Of a stretch of DNA of 64,000 nucleotides, positions 52,303 through 60,604 are shown piece by piece. Source of the DNA: Bacteroidaceae bacterium (GTDB taxonomy: Bacteria > Bacteroidota > Bacteroidia > Bacteroidales > Bacteroidaceae); the NCBI GenBank assembly GCA_016286165.1, contig JAEESE010000017.1, positions 16,325 to 80,324 of the forward strand, given 5' to 3'. The notes beneath the pieces are model-generated. The model saw nothing but the letters and a program-made list of their open reading frames with translations. It did not search any database and was not told the DNA's origin. Position 1 is the stretch's first letter, and every line of letters starts with the position of its first letter. The position numbers were made by a program, and so were the translations under genes.

Positions 52303-53412
52303 ATGAAAAAACTTCTTTCATTCGCAATCACTGTTGCAGCACTATGTATAGTGGCCTGCACACCAAGCGGTTACAAACTTACCGGTACAGCTACAGGCGC
52401 CGAGGACGGCGACACCGTTATCCTGGCTGCTTATCAGGGCCGACAGCTCGACACCATCGCTACCACCGTGGTCAAGGACGGCCGCTTCGAGTTCACCGGC
52501 GTTCAGGACACCGCCGCTATGCGTCTTGTCATTTGGTCTTCCAACACGTTGCCCGACACACGCATTGCCACACAGATAGCTCTTGAGAATGCCGACATCA
52601 CCGTTGAGCTCGACACCGCCGAGAACTCTATCGCAAAGGTCTTTGGCACACCAGCCAACGAAGCTCTCACAAAGCTCGGTGAGGCTGAAATGGAAATCAA
52701 CAACCGCGCAGAGGAAATATACAAGGTATTCCTCGACTCCACAGCTTCCGAGGAACAGCACGCTGATGCTGAGAAGCAGATTGAGCAGCTGCAGGACGAT
52801 TTCACCAAGATGTATGCCGACTTCATCGAGAAGAACATCGGCAACATCGCCGGCGTCAACTACCTCGCACAATATGCTTCAGCCCTTGACGACGAACTGG
52901 TGCAGAAGCTGCTTGCTAAGGTGCCGGCTATGTTCGAGAGTGAACAGATCAAGCAACTGAAGGAAGTCTACGACGTGAAGGCTGAGACAGCTGTTGGCAA
53001 GCCGCTCAAGGACATCAAGGCCAACACCCCCGATGGCAAGGAACTCGCCGTGAGCGAGGTTGCCAAGGACGCCAAGGTGCTGCTCATCGACTTCTGGGCA
53101 AGCTGGTGCGGTCCCTGCCGCTCAGAGATGCCCAACGTAAAGGCCGCCTACGAGAAGTTCCATCCCCAGGGCTTTGAGATCATCGGCGTAAGCCTCGACA
53201 GCGACAAGGATGCCTGGACCAAGGCTCTCGCTGACCTCGGCATGACATGGCCTCAGATCTCTGACCTCAAGGGTTGGGAATGCGAAGGTGCTGCCGCTTA
53301 CGGCGTGCGTGCCATTCCTGCTACCGTGCTCGTCAAGGACGGAAAGATTGTTGCTCGCGACCTCCGCGGTGACAAGCTCGCCGAGAAGGTAGAGGAACTG
53401 TTGAAAGATTAA
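52303..53412 (+). CDS. TlpA-family thioredoxin-like lipoprotein with DUF4369 domain
   Basis: 369 residues. Lipobox LCIVAC (Cys19). N-terminal DUF4369 beta-domain (YKLTGTATGAEDGDTVILAA), a helical middle, and a thioredoxin domain with intact FWASWCGPCR. Periplasmic disulfide reductase-type proteins of this layout are common in Bacteroidota. It is a full-function counterpart to the degenerate gene at 22234-23454. Confidence 0.95.
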   Translation: MKKLLSFAITVAALCIVACTPSGYKLTGTATGAEDGDTVILAAYQGRQLDTIATTVVKDGRFEFTGVQDTAAMRLVIWSSNTLPDTRIATQIALENADITVELDTAENSIAKVFGTPANEALTKLGEAEMEINNRAEEIYKVFLDSTASEEQHADAEKQIEQLQDDFTKMYADFIEKNIGNIAGVNYLAQYASALDDELVQKLLAKVPAMFESEQIKQLKEVYDVKAETAVGKPLKDIKANTPDGKELAVSEVAKDAKVLLIDFWASWCGPCRSEMPNVKAAYEKFHPQGFEIIGVSLDSDKDAWTKALADLGMTWPQISDLKGWECEGAAAYGVRAIPATVLVKDGKIVARDLRGDKLAEKVEELLKD

Positions 53413-53450
53413 GGATTAGAGATTAGAGATTAAAGATTAAAGATTAAAGT
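53409..53450 (+). repeat. GATTARR array after the TlpA-like gene
   Basis: GATTAAG, GATTAGA, GATTAGA, GATTAAA, GATTAAA, GATTAAA in the sense direction, starting in the stop-codon region. Confidence 0.85.
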
Positions 53451-53502
53451 TTCGCATATTGTGGATGTTAAAGGAATACCAACTCCTAGACATTCGTCTT
53501 TC

Positions 53503-53630
53503 GCTCGGCGCTTGCGACGCTTCTTCGAGCAAAGCGAGTCTGAAGAACTTCTTTAACTTCTTTAACTCCTTTAACTCCTTTAGCTCGGCCGAAGGACGTT
53601 TCTTCGAGCAAAGCGAGTCTGAAGAACTTC
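53503..53630 (+). repeat. Tandem pair of the dispersed repeat with a nonamer array between
   Basis: Two identical 31-bp copies (53521-53551 and 53600-53630) of TTCTTCGAGCAAAGCGAGTC plus TGAAGAACTTC. Between them are CTTTAACTT/CTTTAACTC nonamers. The whole part is open in the frame of the next gene but lies before its likely start. Confidence 0.85.
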
Positions 53631-53644
53631 CACCAAAAAACATC

Positions 53645-54352
53645 ATGAAGGATTCCGCATTCTTCACCTTTCATTCTTCTATTCTCATAGCACTCCTCCT
53701 GGCTCATGCATCATTTTGCTTGGGTCAGGAGGAGCGCGGCTTAAGCCCCACGGCCAAGGCCATGGAGCGCGCCGGATATGTCAACGTGGCTAAGGCTGTG
53801 CCCGGCATACACATTAGTTTAATGTATGCGCGCGACGACAACTTCACCGGACGACTCCTTTACAAAGACCTCCGCGAGGCTTATCTACATCCACGTGCTG
53901 CCAAAGCGCTGGCAAAAGCTCAACGCGAGCTAAAGGCCAAACGCCCCGACCTCAGCCTCAAGGTGTACGATGCCGCACGGCCTATGCATATCCAGCAACA
54001 GATGTGGGATGTGGTGAAAGGCACAGCTCAACAGGACTATGTCAGTAACCCGCGCAATGGCGGCGGGCTGCACAACTACGGCATGGCTGTGGATATCACG
54101 CTCTGCGATGCAGCCACGGGCGACAGCATACCTATGGGCACACTCGTGGACCATCTCGGGCCGGCCGCTCACACCGATGCCGAGGCAGACCTCGTGCGAC
54201 GTCATGTCATCACGCCCGAGACGCTTAAGAACCGTAAACTGCTGCGCGAAGTGATGCATGCCGCCGGCTTCACAGTACTTCGCACCGAGTGGTGGCACTT
54301 CAACCTCATCACACGTGCCGAGGCGCGCCGCACCCTGAAACCCATACCTTAA
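53645..54352 (+). CDS. M15D D-alanyl-D-alanine dipeptidase (VanX/DdpX-like), secreted
   Basis: 235 residues from the ATG at 53645, which gives a signal peptide (MKDSAFFTFHSSILIALLLA). The longer in-frame start at 53459 would add repeat-encoded sequence. Zinc-site motifs: LHNYGMAVDITL (His, Asp) and TEWWHFN (Glu catalytic, His). VYDAARPMHIQQQMWD is also typical. It cleaves D-Ala-D-Ala or related peptidoglycan dipeptides; secretion and lack of van genes suggest wall recycling rather than resistance. Part of the signal peptide is encoded by a TTCTTCA-type tract. Confidence 0.9.
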   Translation: MKDSAFFTFHSSILIALLLAHASFCLGQEERGLSPTAKAMERAGYVNVAKAVPGIHISLMYARDDNFTGRLLYKDLREAYLHPRAAKALAKAQRELKAKRPDLSLKVYDAARPMHIQQQMWDVVKGTAQQDYVSNPRNGGGLHNYGMAVDITLCDAATGDSIPMGTLVDHLGPAAHTDAEADLVRRHVITPETLKNRKLLREVMHAAGFTVLRTEWWHFNLITRAEARRTLKPIP

Positions 54353-54365
54353 ACCTTAACGCTCC

Positions 54366-55574
54366 ATGACGGCTACAGAGCAGTTCATACTCGACAACGC
54401 CAATGCCGACGTGAGGCAGCTGGCGCTGAAACGGGCACCGGCCGACGTGGACTTGCGCTGGGCACTTCAGCAAATCGAAGGTCGTCAGCTGGCGGCTCGC
54501 AAGCTGCCCCAATGGGCTGCCACCGAAGGCCTATGGTTCCCGCCCCGCCTCTCCATGGAGCAATGTTCCAGTCAGGCTACGGCAGAGTACAAGCAAGCTC
54601 TCGCCAAACGTCTGCTGAGCGATGATTCTTCATCCTCCGCTCTTCATTCTTCATTATTTATCGACCTCACCGCAGGCTTCGGCGTTGACTTCGCAGCCCT
54701 TGCCACACTTTTCGGCAAGGCTACCTATGTTGAGCTCAACCCTGAGCTATGCCGACTGGCCCGTCACAACTTCCCGCTTCTTGGCCTCGACAACGCCTGC
54801 GTCCGCGAAAGCACAGCCGAGGACGTCCTCAATGAGGACTGGCAGGCCGACCTCATCATGATTGATCCTGCGCGGCGCGATACGGCAGGGCGCAAGACGG
54901 TGCTCATCGAGGACTGCACGCCCGACGTCTGCACCCTGCAGGCCTCGCTTCGCCGCCATGCCCGGCACGTCATCATCAAGTTGTCGCCAATGCTCGACAT
55001 CAAGGCCGCCCTACGTGCCCTCTCCGGCGTCAGCGAGGTACACGTGGTTGGTGCCGAAGGCGAATGCAAGGAACTCCTCCTCGTGATGCAAGAGCACTGC
55101 GCCACAGAGCTTGCCGACATCCCCATCTATTGCACCGAGGGCCGCCAATCCATACAGTTCACCTTCGCTTCCGAAGCAGCACTGCCGCTGCCTTTGGCCG
55201 ACGACCTCGACACATATATCTACGAGCCATCGGCCGCAATACTCAAAGGCGGCGCCTTCCGCACGCTCTGCTCACTCTATACAGACCTCAGGAAACTGGC
55301 ACCGGACACCCATCTCTACACCTCCCCCACCCTCTTCGCTGACTTCCCCGGCCGCACTTGGCGCCTCATCAGCCACTGCTCCTTCTCGAAGTCCGACCTC
55401 CGCGCCATGCTTGCGGGCATATCAGCTGCAGAGCTCACCACCCGCGGATTCCCCATGAGTGTAGCTGTCCTGCGCCGCCAGTTGCGCCTGCGCGAAGGGG
55501 GCACAGCGCATTTCATCGCCACTACCCTTGCCGACGGTACACGCCAACTCCTTAAGGTTACAAGAATTGAGTAG
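54366..55574 (+). CDS. THUMP-like class I SAM-dependent methyltransferase
   Basis: 402 residues. SAM-binding DLTAGFGVDFAALATLF, YVELNPELC and the DPARRD motif as in a conserved Bacteroidota family whose C-terminus has a THUMP-like domain. RNA is the probable substrate, by family. At residues ~86-97 the segment DDSSSSALHSSL is encoded by a CTTCATT-type heptamer tract (54623-54658), an in-frame simple-repeat insertion right before the SAM motif. Starts 13 bp after the dipeptidase gene. Confidence 0.88.
   Translation: MTATEQFILDNANADVRQLALKRAPADVDLRWALQQIEGRQLAARKLPQWAATEGLWFPPRLSMEQCSSQATAEYKQALAKRLLSDDSSSSALHSSLFIDLTAGFGVDFAALATLFGKATYVELNPELCRLARHNFPLLGLDNACVRESTAEDVLNEDWQADLIMIDPARRDTAGRKTVLIEDCTPDVCTLQASLRRHARHVIIKLSPMLDIKAALRALSGVSEVHVVGAEGECKELLLVMQEHCATELADIPIYCTEGRQSIQFTFASEAALPLPLADDLDTYIYEPSAAILKGGAFRTLCSLYTDLRKLAPDTHLYTSPTLFADFPGRTWRLISHCSFSKSDLRAMLAGISAAELTTRGFPMSVAVLRRQLRLREGGTAHFIATTLADGTRQLLKVTRIE
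54623..54658 (+). repeat. Heptamer tract inside the methyltransferase gene
   Basis: TTCTTCA, TCCTCCG, CTCTTCA, TTCTTCA, TTATTTA; same type as the intergenic TTCATCC/TTCACTC arrays at 14050-14138. Confidence 0.65.
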
Positions 55575-55593
55575 CCCCCACTCGAGGACACGA

Positions 55594-55710
55594 AAAGCCC
55601 CTCCCTAAGAGGGTAGCGAAGGGGAAAAAAGGCGATTGACTATGTCAATCGACCCTGAGCTGCCGAAGCAGGCCTCTTCTGCGGAGGGCGGCAAGGTCGG
55701 GGGATAGGTC
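55594..55710. repeat. GC-rich element near tRNA-Gln
   Basis: GCCCCTCCCTAAGAGGGTAG with CGAAGGGG, then CCTCTTCTGCGGAGGGCGGC with AAGGTCGGGGG, resemble decayed versions of the GC-rich palindromes in ispG and cysS. Between them is GATTGACTATGTCAATC, a 17-bp palindrome. Confidence 0.55.
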
Positions 55711-55714
55711 AAAA

Positions 55715-55741
55715 TAAAGGCTGTGTCGTTTGACACAGCCT
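55715..55741 (-). terminator. tRNA-Gln terminator
   Basis: AGGCTGTGTC (55718-55727) pairs with GACACAGCCT (55732-55741), followed on the minus strand by TTATTTT. Confidence 0.85.
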
Positions 55742-55753
55742 CGCTGTTGTTGG

Positions 55754-55824
55754 TTGGGATACCCGGATTCGAACCAGGAAAAACAGAACCAAAACCTGTT
55801 GTGTTACCATTACACCATATCCCA
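55754..55824 (-). tRNA. tRNA-Gln (TTG)
   Basis: 71 nt on the minus strand. Acceptor TGGGATA pairs with TATCCCA, discriminator A; anticodon loop TTTTGGT with anticodon TTG; T-loop TTCGAAT. No encoded CCA. Confidence 0.95.
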
Positions 55825-55988
55825 ATCCCATGGCTTTTATCTCTAAAAGCGCGGCAAAGGTAAAGAATAAAAATGAAATGTGAAAAATGAAAAGCGAAAA
55901 ATTGCACCCAAAAGGTATATTTAACGTTCGTTTACACTACATTTGACACATAACGAGAAGATTAGAGACGGAAAGGGATGGGAAAAGA

Positions 55989-56215
55989 CTCTATAGAGAC
56001 TATGCGCTGTCTCTATAGAGGGTATGCGCAGACTCCATAGAGTGTAGCAAAACAAACACGGGCTTATCGAGCAATAAGGCCGGCCTAATTTGCCTGCATG
56101 ACCGGTCGTATCTGCTTGCATGACCGGCCTAATTTGCCTATATGACCGGTCGTATCCGCTTGTATGACCGTTCATATCTGCCTGCACGACCGTTCATATC
56201 TGCCCACACGTCTGG
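55989..56215. repeat. 22-bp-period array, locus 4 (11 units)
   Basis: Unit centres run from 55993/4 to 56213/4 in ten steps of exactly 22 bp. The first three are CTCTATAGAG, CTCTATAGAG and CTCCATAGAG. The fourth has an ACGG core, then GGCCGGCC, GACCGGTC, GACCGGCC, GACCGGTC, GACCGT, GACCGT and CTGG cores. It is part of the 966-bp gene-free stretch 55825-56790. Confidence 0.9.
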
Positions 56216-56398
56216 TCATAGTCCGTAATCAATCAGTTCGAAATGAAAGTAAAGATTGACGGTTATCTCATTAAGTGTCACAAACAGCCGTTTTCTGTGA
56301 TTTCCGTGATTTCTGTGTGAGCCTCTAACATAAAAGATTGACGTTGATTGACGTAGGATATCGCCCTCCCCTGCATTCTTAGCACAGATAAAGGAAAA

Positions 56399-56760
56399 AA
56401 TAAAATGTTTTTCAAATTTGACTTCATACTTCACTGTAACTGCCTGATAATCAGCAATAGCATATTTCCGGATTCCAAATCCGCCCTTTTTCCGTACCCT
56501 TTGAAGCCCATAGATGAAGGGTAATCCGGGATAATTAACAGTGGAGGCAAAGTGGAGGCTACGGGACCAGCCTCCACAGGGTGTAATATGCAGTGATATA
56601 ATCGGTTAGCTAAGAAAAACTGGCAAAAAGTGGAAGCAAGGGTGATATTCATAAAGTTTTTATGCTACTATACCCTTGATTGTGGTCTCTAAACAACGCC
56701 ACCATTGAAAATCAATCACTTACAGTGAAGTGTGAAGTCAAATTTGAAAAACATTTTATT
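56399..56760. mobile_element. 362-bp MITE-like element with 41-bp terminal inverted repeats
   Basis: Left end 56399-56439 (AATAAAATGTTTTTCAAATT ...) and right end 56720-56760 are reverse complements with one mismatch in 41 bp. Inside is a hairpin GTGGAGGCT/AGCCTCCAC (56552-56577) and an uncertain 73-codon minus-strand ORF; no transposase. No clear target-site duplication was seen. The right end lies 30 bp from the 3' end of the gene at 56791. Confidence 0.8.
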
Positions 56761-56790
56761 TTTCGGATTATCAACGCCGCAAAGCAGCCC

Positions 56791-57633
56791 TCATCTCACC
56801 ACCACCTTTTTCCCATCGATGATATACACTCTCTTCGGGAGCACAGAGGGCACAGAGTTGGCAGAGGTCAAAGAGAGACGGCGGCCGGAGAGGTCGAAGG
56901 TATTAAGTATCTTTTTGTTCTGAGGTTGGATGTCGCTTACAGCATCTGTAGCATCAGCGTTGTAGAAATCTTCAAATCCAAATATACACGTCTTGTTTAT
57001 CTCATTATGCAAGAGGAATGTATCTTGAGGAGGAAGTGGCATCCAAGGTGAGAATGGCCCTGCCCCCGACCCGACTCCTTCAGCCCAAACTATCTTCTCA
57101 GCCATCACCATTGGCTCATAGAATTGATCTAGCATTTTGAGTGTATAGCGACGATGCCGCAGACCACGTGCCTCGACGGTGTCAATATGCTCCACTTGGA
57201 GATAGTTAATAAAGGGGAATCCGAGTATTGAGTCGGGCTCTTCGTCCGAATCAAGCAAACAGCCGAAAGTGTTACCTTCAATGCCGCATCTTACCATTTC
57301 ACCCTCTTTAAGACCAAAATCATAAAGTAGCCGAGGCCTATTGCTTCCTCTGGCTATAGCATATACTTTATGACCAACATCTCGGACGGCCACGAAATAG
57401 GAGCCCTTGAGGTCAGGAAACAAATAGCTGAAAACCTTCATCCAGTATTCTCCGCCTATCACAGTATCTCCCTCGATGCGATAGCCATACATGTTTTCCA
57501 TGATTATGCCTACTTGCGTTTCCCAGATCTTACCATCCACGGCAAAAGGGCGATAGTCCGTAAATACATTTTGCCCTTTAATTGGAGAAACAGCCACAAG
57601 GGATAATAAAAGAAATAGTAGTTTTGTTTTCAT
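56791..57633 (-). CDS. Secreted protein of unknown function with sorting-type tail
   Basis: 280 residues from the ATG at 57633, chosen because the -7 element TACCTTTG is at 57662-57655. Signal peptide ends PIKGQ. No known domain, but most of it aligns with the C-terminal half of the next gene upstream (57724-59493). Shared blocks are YRIEGDTVIGGEYWMK / YRIAGDTIIGDEPWKK, LLYDFGL, and WAEGVGS / WVEGVGS. Tail: FDLSGRRL ... RVYIIDGKKVVVR. Probably a paralogue without the propeller part. Confidence 0.85.
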   Translation of the reverse strand: MKTKLLFLLLSLVAVSPIKGQNVFTDYRPFAVDGKIWETQVGIIMENMYGYRIEGDTVIGGEYWMKVFSYLFPDLKGSYFVAVRDVGHKVYAIARGSNRPRLLYDFGLKEGEMVRCGIEGNTFGCLLDSDEEPDSILGFPFINYLQVEHIDTVEARGLRHRRYTLKMLDQFYEPMVMAEKIVWAEGVGSGAGPFSPWMPLPPQDTFLLHNEINKTCIFGFEDFYNADATDAVSDIQPQNKKILNTFDLSGRRLSLTSANSVPSVLPKRVYIIDGKKVVVR

Positions 57634-57654
57634 TGTAAGGTTCATTTGAGTGTA

Positions 57655-57662
57655 CAAAGGTA
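57655..57662 (-). promoter_or_regulatory. -7 element for the 56791 gene
   Basis: TACCTTTG on the minus strand, 21 bp upstream of the chosen start. Confidence 0.6.
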
Positions 57663-57723
57663 GTAAATATTATCTATGACAAAGCACCGCACACTGGATA
57701 TTCCGATATTACATATTAGATGA

Positions 57724-59493
57724 TTACTTCACCACCACTTTCTTCCCACCAATAATATAAACTCCGCGGTGGGTTGGATGTGAGGTGTTGAGGGGGCGGC
57801 CGGAGAGGTCGTAGAATTTGCTATTTAAAGATTTAGGATTTACAATTGAAGGGATGGCGGTGAGGATGCTCTCTTTGTAGAAATCTTCGTAGCGGAAGAT
57901 GATGTTGCCATCGAGGGTGCAGCAGTCCATCGTGCCTTCATCGTGGATGGTGCACCAGCTCTTCAACAGGCCTCTCTCCGAACCAACGCCTTCGACCCAG
58001 ACAAAGTTCTTGTATGATCCGTCGCCACCAGCCCTCGACGGGGCCTTAAGCTGGCTGTCGGTTTTGAAGGTGAAGCGCCTCAGCTCCTGGCCGCAGACGT
58101 CGATGGTGTCGATGTCTGTCAAGGTTATCTCTTGTGCCGTACCTTCGTATTCCTCGTCCGCCTCGAGCAGGACCAATATTGTCGGCCACGCCTGAATGAT
58201 GGTGCGCACTCTGTCGCCGACCTGCAAGCCGAAATCGTAGAGCAAGCGCCTCTTGTCTTCTCCGTTGAAGATGGCGTACACCTTATCGCCCTCTTGTCTC
58301 ATGGCTGCAAGAAATGCATCGTGGTCGCCACCCAAAGGATAATTGGAGCAGAGCTTCTTCCACGGCTCATCGCCTATGATAGTGTCGCCGGCTATGCGGT
58401 AGTTCATGCCATCCACCTGCCATTCCTTGCCTTCTACGAGCAATTGGCGGCAAGCATTCGCCTGTAATTCCTCTTTCGATATCTCATAGACGTCTGATTC
58501 GGTGAAAAGAAGTAGCTTGTCACGATATTGCAGGAAATCATTTATCAAGCCTTGGGATGGACAGTTTCTGGGAATGCCCCATGATTTACCCCCGTCGGTT
58601 GAGCACATTAGCCGGACAGGCTCTGCATCTCCTGCCATATAAATAACATCAGGATTGCCATCATCGTACATGGCATAATGCCAAAAGGCAGAGAATGAGT
58701 TTACGGCGTAGTCTGAAAAGTCCTGTAAGATCCATGTGTAACCATTATCGGAAGACTTGTAGACTGCTCCAAAAGTTCCGCATATCCACTGGTCTGAAAT
58801 GTTGGGATGAAAAGCTACTTTACCGGCTACGTTTTCTCCGTTGGACTCTGGCGAGATGTTCTTCCATGTGTTTCCACCATCATAGCTGATATCAAAGAAA
58901 GGCTGCATGCCGATATTCTCACCACTGATACAAATAATATTGGGATTCAGAGGGTGGAATGACACCTCGCTGTCGCCAAGAATGGCATCGGTCACTTGAG
59001 TCCACGTCCGTCCGAAGTCAGAGGACTTAAGTAGCCCCATGACGGACGATGAGACGAACAGGGTGTTTGCATCAGTTGGCGACTGATAAAAGCGTTTTAG
59101 CACATGGGGGCCCCAATTATATCCTTTAAACAATGTGGGCGTAATGTTTTCGTAGGTCTTGCCGCCGTCGTGCGACAATAGCAGGAATTCATCGGTCGTG
59201 CTGTACTGCAAGGCAAGAAGGTCTTCACCACTGCGGACATAGTCTTGCAGGGGGATGTTTTTGAACCCGACTAGCTGCCAGCCGCTTGCGTCGTCAGACA
59301 AGGACTTGGAATAAAGCCCCTGCTTGGTGCAGACATAGAGGATGTCATCCTCAATGTGCATCGTGGGGCGAGAAAAAGGCCCAATCTGCTCACCCATCGC
59401 GTCTCCTAATTCAAGCGGACGGAAAAGCTGCCCGTGTATGGTTGCAGAAAGGCATAGAGCAAAGATGATAAATGCAAATCTTTGTAGTTTCAT
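57724..59493 (-). CDS. Secreted BNR/sialidase-like beta-propeller protein with sorting-type tail
   Basis: 589 residues from the ATG at 59493; an in-frame start at 59553 lies upstream of the promoter. Signal peptide ends ATIHGQ. Residues ~20-350 have repeated S-x-D-x-G-x-x-W Asp-box-like motifs (SSDFGRTWTQ, SYDGGNTWKN, SSDNGYTWIL, STDGGKSWGI), as in BNR or VPS10-type propellers. The second half matches the 56791 gene. Tail: YDLSGRPL ... GVYIIGGKKVVVK. No catalytic sialidase residues were identified, so a binding role is possible. Confidence 0.88.
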   Translation of the reverse strand: MKLQRFAFIIFALCLSATIHGQLFRPLELGDAMGEQIGPFSRPTMHIEDDILYVCTKQGLYSKSLSDDASGWQLVGFKNIPLQDYVRSGEDLLALQYSTTDEFLLLSHDGGKTYENITPTLFKGYNWGPHVLKRFYQSPTDANTLFVSSSVMGLLKSSDFGRTWTQVTDAILGDSEVSFHPLNPNIICISGENIGMQPFFDISYDGGNTWKNISPESNGENVAGKVAFHPNISDQWICGTFGAVYKSSDNGYTWILQDFSDYAVNSFSAFWHYAMYDDGNPDVIYMAGDAEPVRLMCSTDGGKSWGIPRNCPSQGLINDFLQYRDKLLLFTESDVYEISKEELQANACRQLLVEGKEWQVDGMNYRIAGDTIIGDEPWKKLCSNYPLGGDHDAFLAAMRQEGDKVYAIFNGEDKRRLLYDFGLQVGDRVRTIIQAWPTILVLLEADEEYEGTAQEITLTDIDTIDVCGQELRRFTFKTDSQLKAPSRAGGDGSYKNFVWVEGVGSERGLLKSWCTIHDEGTMDCCTLDGNIIFRYEDFYKESILTAIPSIVNPKSLNSKFYDLSGRPLNTSHPTHRGVYIIGGKKVVVK

Positions 59494-59523
59494 AGCAGAA
59501 GTTTTTATGTTATTTCCTGTTCG

Positions 59524-59554
59524 CAAAAGTATCTTCTTTTTGTTGATTAGCAAA
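59524..59554 (-). promoter_or_regulatory. Promoter of the propeller gene
   Basis: -33 TTTG (59554-59551), 19-nt spacer, -7 TACTTTTG (59531-59524) on the minus strand. Confidence 0.75.
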
Positions 59555-59614
59555 ATAATTCTTGATTTTTATTCCTCGGGGATGTCATTTAAGTCTATAA
59601 ATTTAGGATTATTT

Positions 59615-59698
59615 CATTTGTCATTTGTCATTCGTCATTTAAAACGCCCCCCGGCCGTCCCGCTCTAAACGCTAAACCATAAACGATAAACGATTAGC
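59615..59698. repeat. Heptamer tracts (TCATTTG and TAAACGN)
   Basis: TCATTTG, TCATTTG, TCATTCG, TCATTT, then TAAACGC, TAAACCA, TAAACGA, TAAACGA. Marks the edge of the AT-rich accessory stretch. Confidence 0.7.
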
Positions 59699-59727
59699 GG
59701 CTCCGCCGCACCTTTTTGAGTGTGAAA

Positions 59728-60591
59728 TCATTCTTGATGATAATGCCACACCATATCATGTTCCCTTAATATATAATCATCTAGCATCCGCATGCGCTCA
59801 TGATCGGTCATACTGGACCATGCGGGGAGATAACACGCCAGTCGCTGTTCGGCCTCTACATTGGTGTGTTGTCCTACGAACTCTAATTCTCCGTTGCTAC
59901 GGCGCACATATATCATACCATCATCATCCACTCCGGCGTTCGGCAGTTCGTGCCACATTGGGATAAAACGCCTAACATCTCTGAGTCCCTTCTTCGTGCA
60001 ATATACTCTGTAGATTATTGGTACGACAACGGATGAATCCCGTACGGCATAGAATATTAAACGGAAGTATTGCCCTTTCGACAGTATTCCCAAGCCACAT
60101 GTAACCTCGAAATCGCATGTCATGTTCATTGGTAAATGATTATACCGAACAAAATAATAGTCTTGATTATCCTCTTTAATAGTATTTTCAATAATTGCCT
60201 TTGCCAAACTTTTGAATCGTTTCGGATATTTATATGATATTGGAAGGTTGATTGAATCGGAGAAAAAGGTATAAAACTTACTTGTCATATAACAACCCAA
60301 AGGCCTGCTTCCATTCATTTTCCTTTCTACAAATAGTCCTTTACCAAATGATGATGGAAACCATTTGTCTTGCCATTTTGAACTGTATTCAGCCAAGTGT
60401 GTAAAAAAAGACGACAACGTGTCGGAGGCTTCATCATAAGGAATGTCTGCTAAATAGTTCATCTTCAATACTTCAAGTGAAGGGACGCAATATACTTTAT
60501 AGATTTCATTTTCTGATGTTTGCGACATCGCCCTATTCGAACAATACGGCAACAGCAAAAGCTCTAAAAAAATAAATAAACGTATGTGCAT
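59728..60591 (-). CDS. Hypothetical exported protein
   Basis: 287 residues. N-terminus MHIRLFIFLELLLLPYCSNR is a signal peptide, perhaps a lipoprotein (Cys17). No recognised domain. The region is AT-rich compared with the first 55 kb, as are its neighbours, suggesting a different origin. It starts 13 bp after the toxin-like ORF at 60605. Confidence 0.7.
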   Translation of the reverse strand: MHIRLFIFLELLLLPYCSNRAMSQTSENEIYKVYCVPSLEVLKMNYLADIPYDEASDTLSSFFTHLAEYSSKWQDKWFPSSFGKGLFVERKMNGSRPLGCYMTSKFYTFFSDSINLPISYKYPKRFKSLAKAIIENTIKEDNQDYYFVRYNHLPMNMTCDFEVTCGLGILSKGQYFRLIFYAVRDSSVVVPIIYRVYCTKKGLRDVRRFIPMWHELPNAGVDDDGMIYVRRSNGELEFVGQHTNVEAEQRLACYLPAWSSMTDHERMRMLDDYILREHDMVWHYHQE

Positions 60592-60604
60592 AATGTTCTA
60601 GCAA

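Noticed and set aside
53459..53644. Extended N-terminus for the VanX-like dipeptidase
   Set aside because: It is made of dispersed repeats and a nonamer array; the ATG at 53645 gives a signal peptide.
55989..56215. CRISPR array
   Set aside because: The period is only 22 bp, units are contiguous palindromes without spacers of unique sequence, and no cas genes are present.
56431..56652. 73-codon ORF inside the MITE-like element
   Set aside because: No domain, no promoter, and it runs into the terminal repeat; kept only as a remark.
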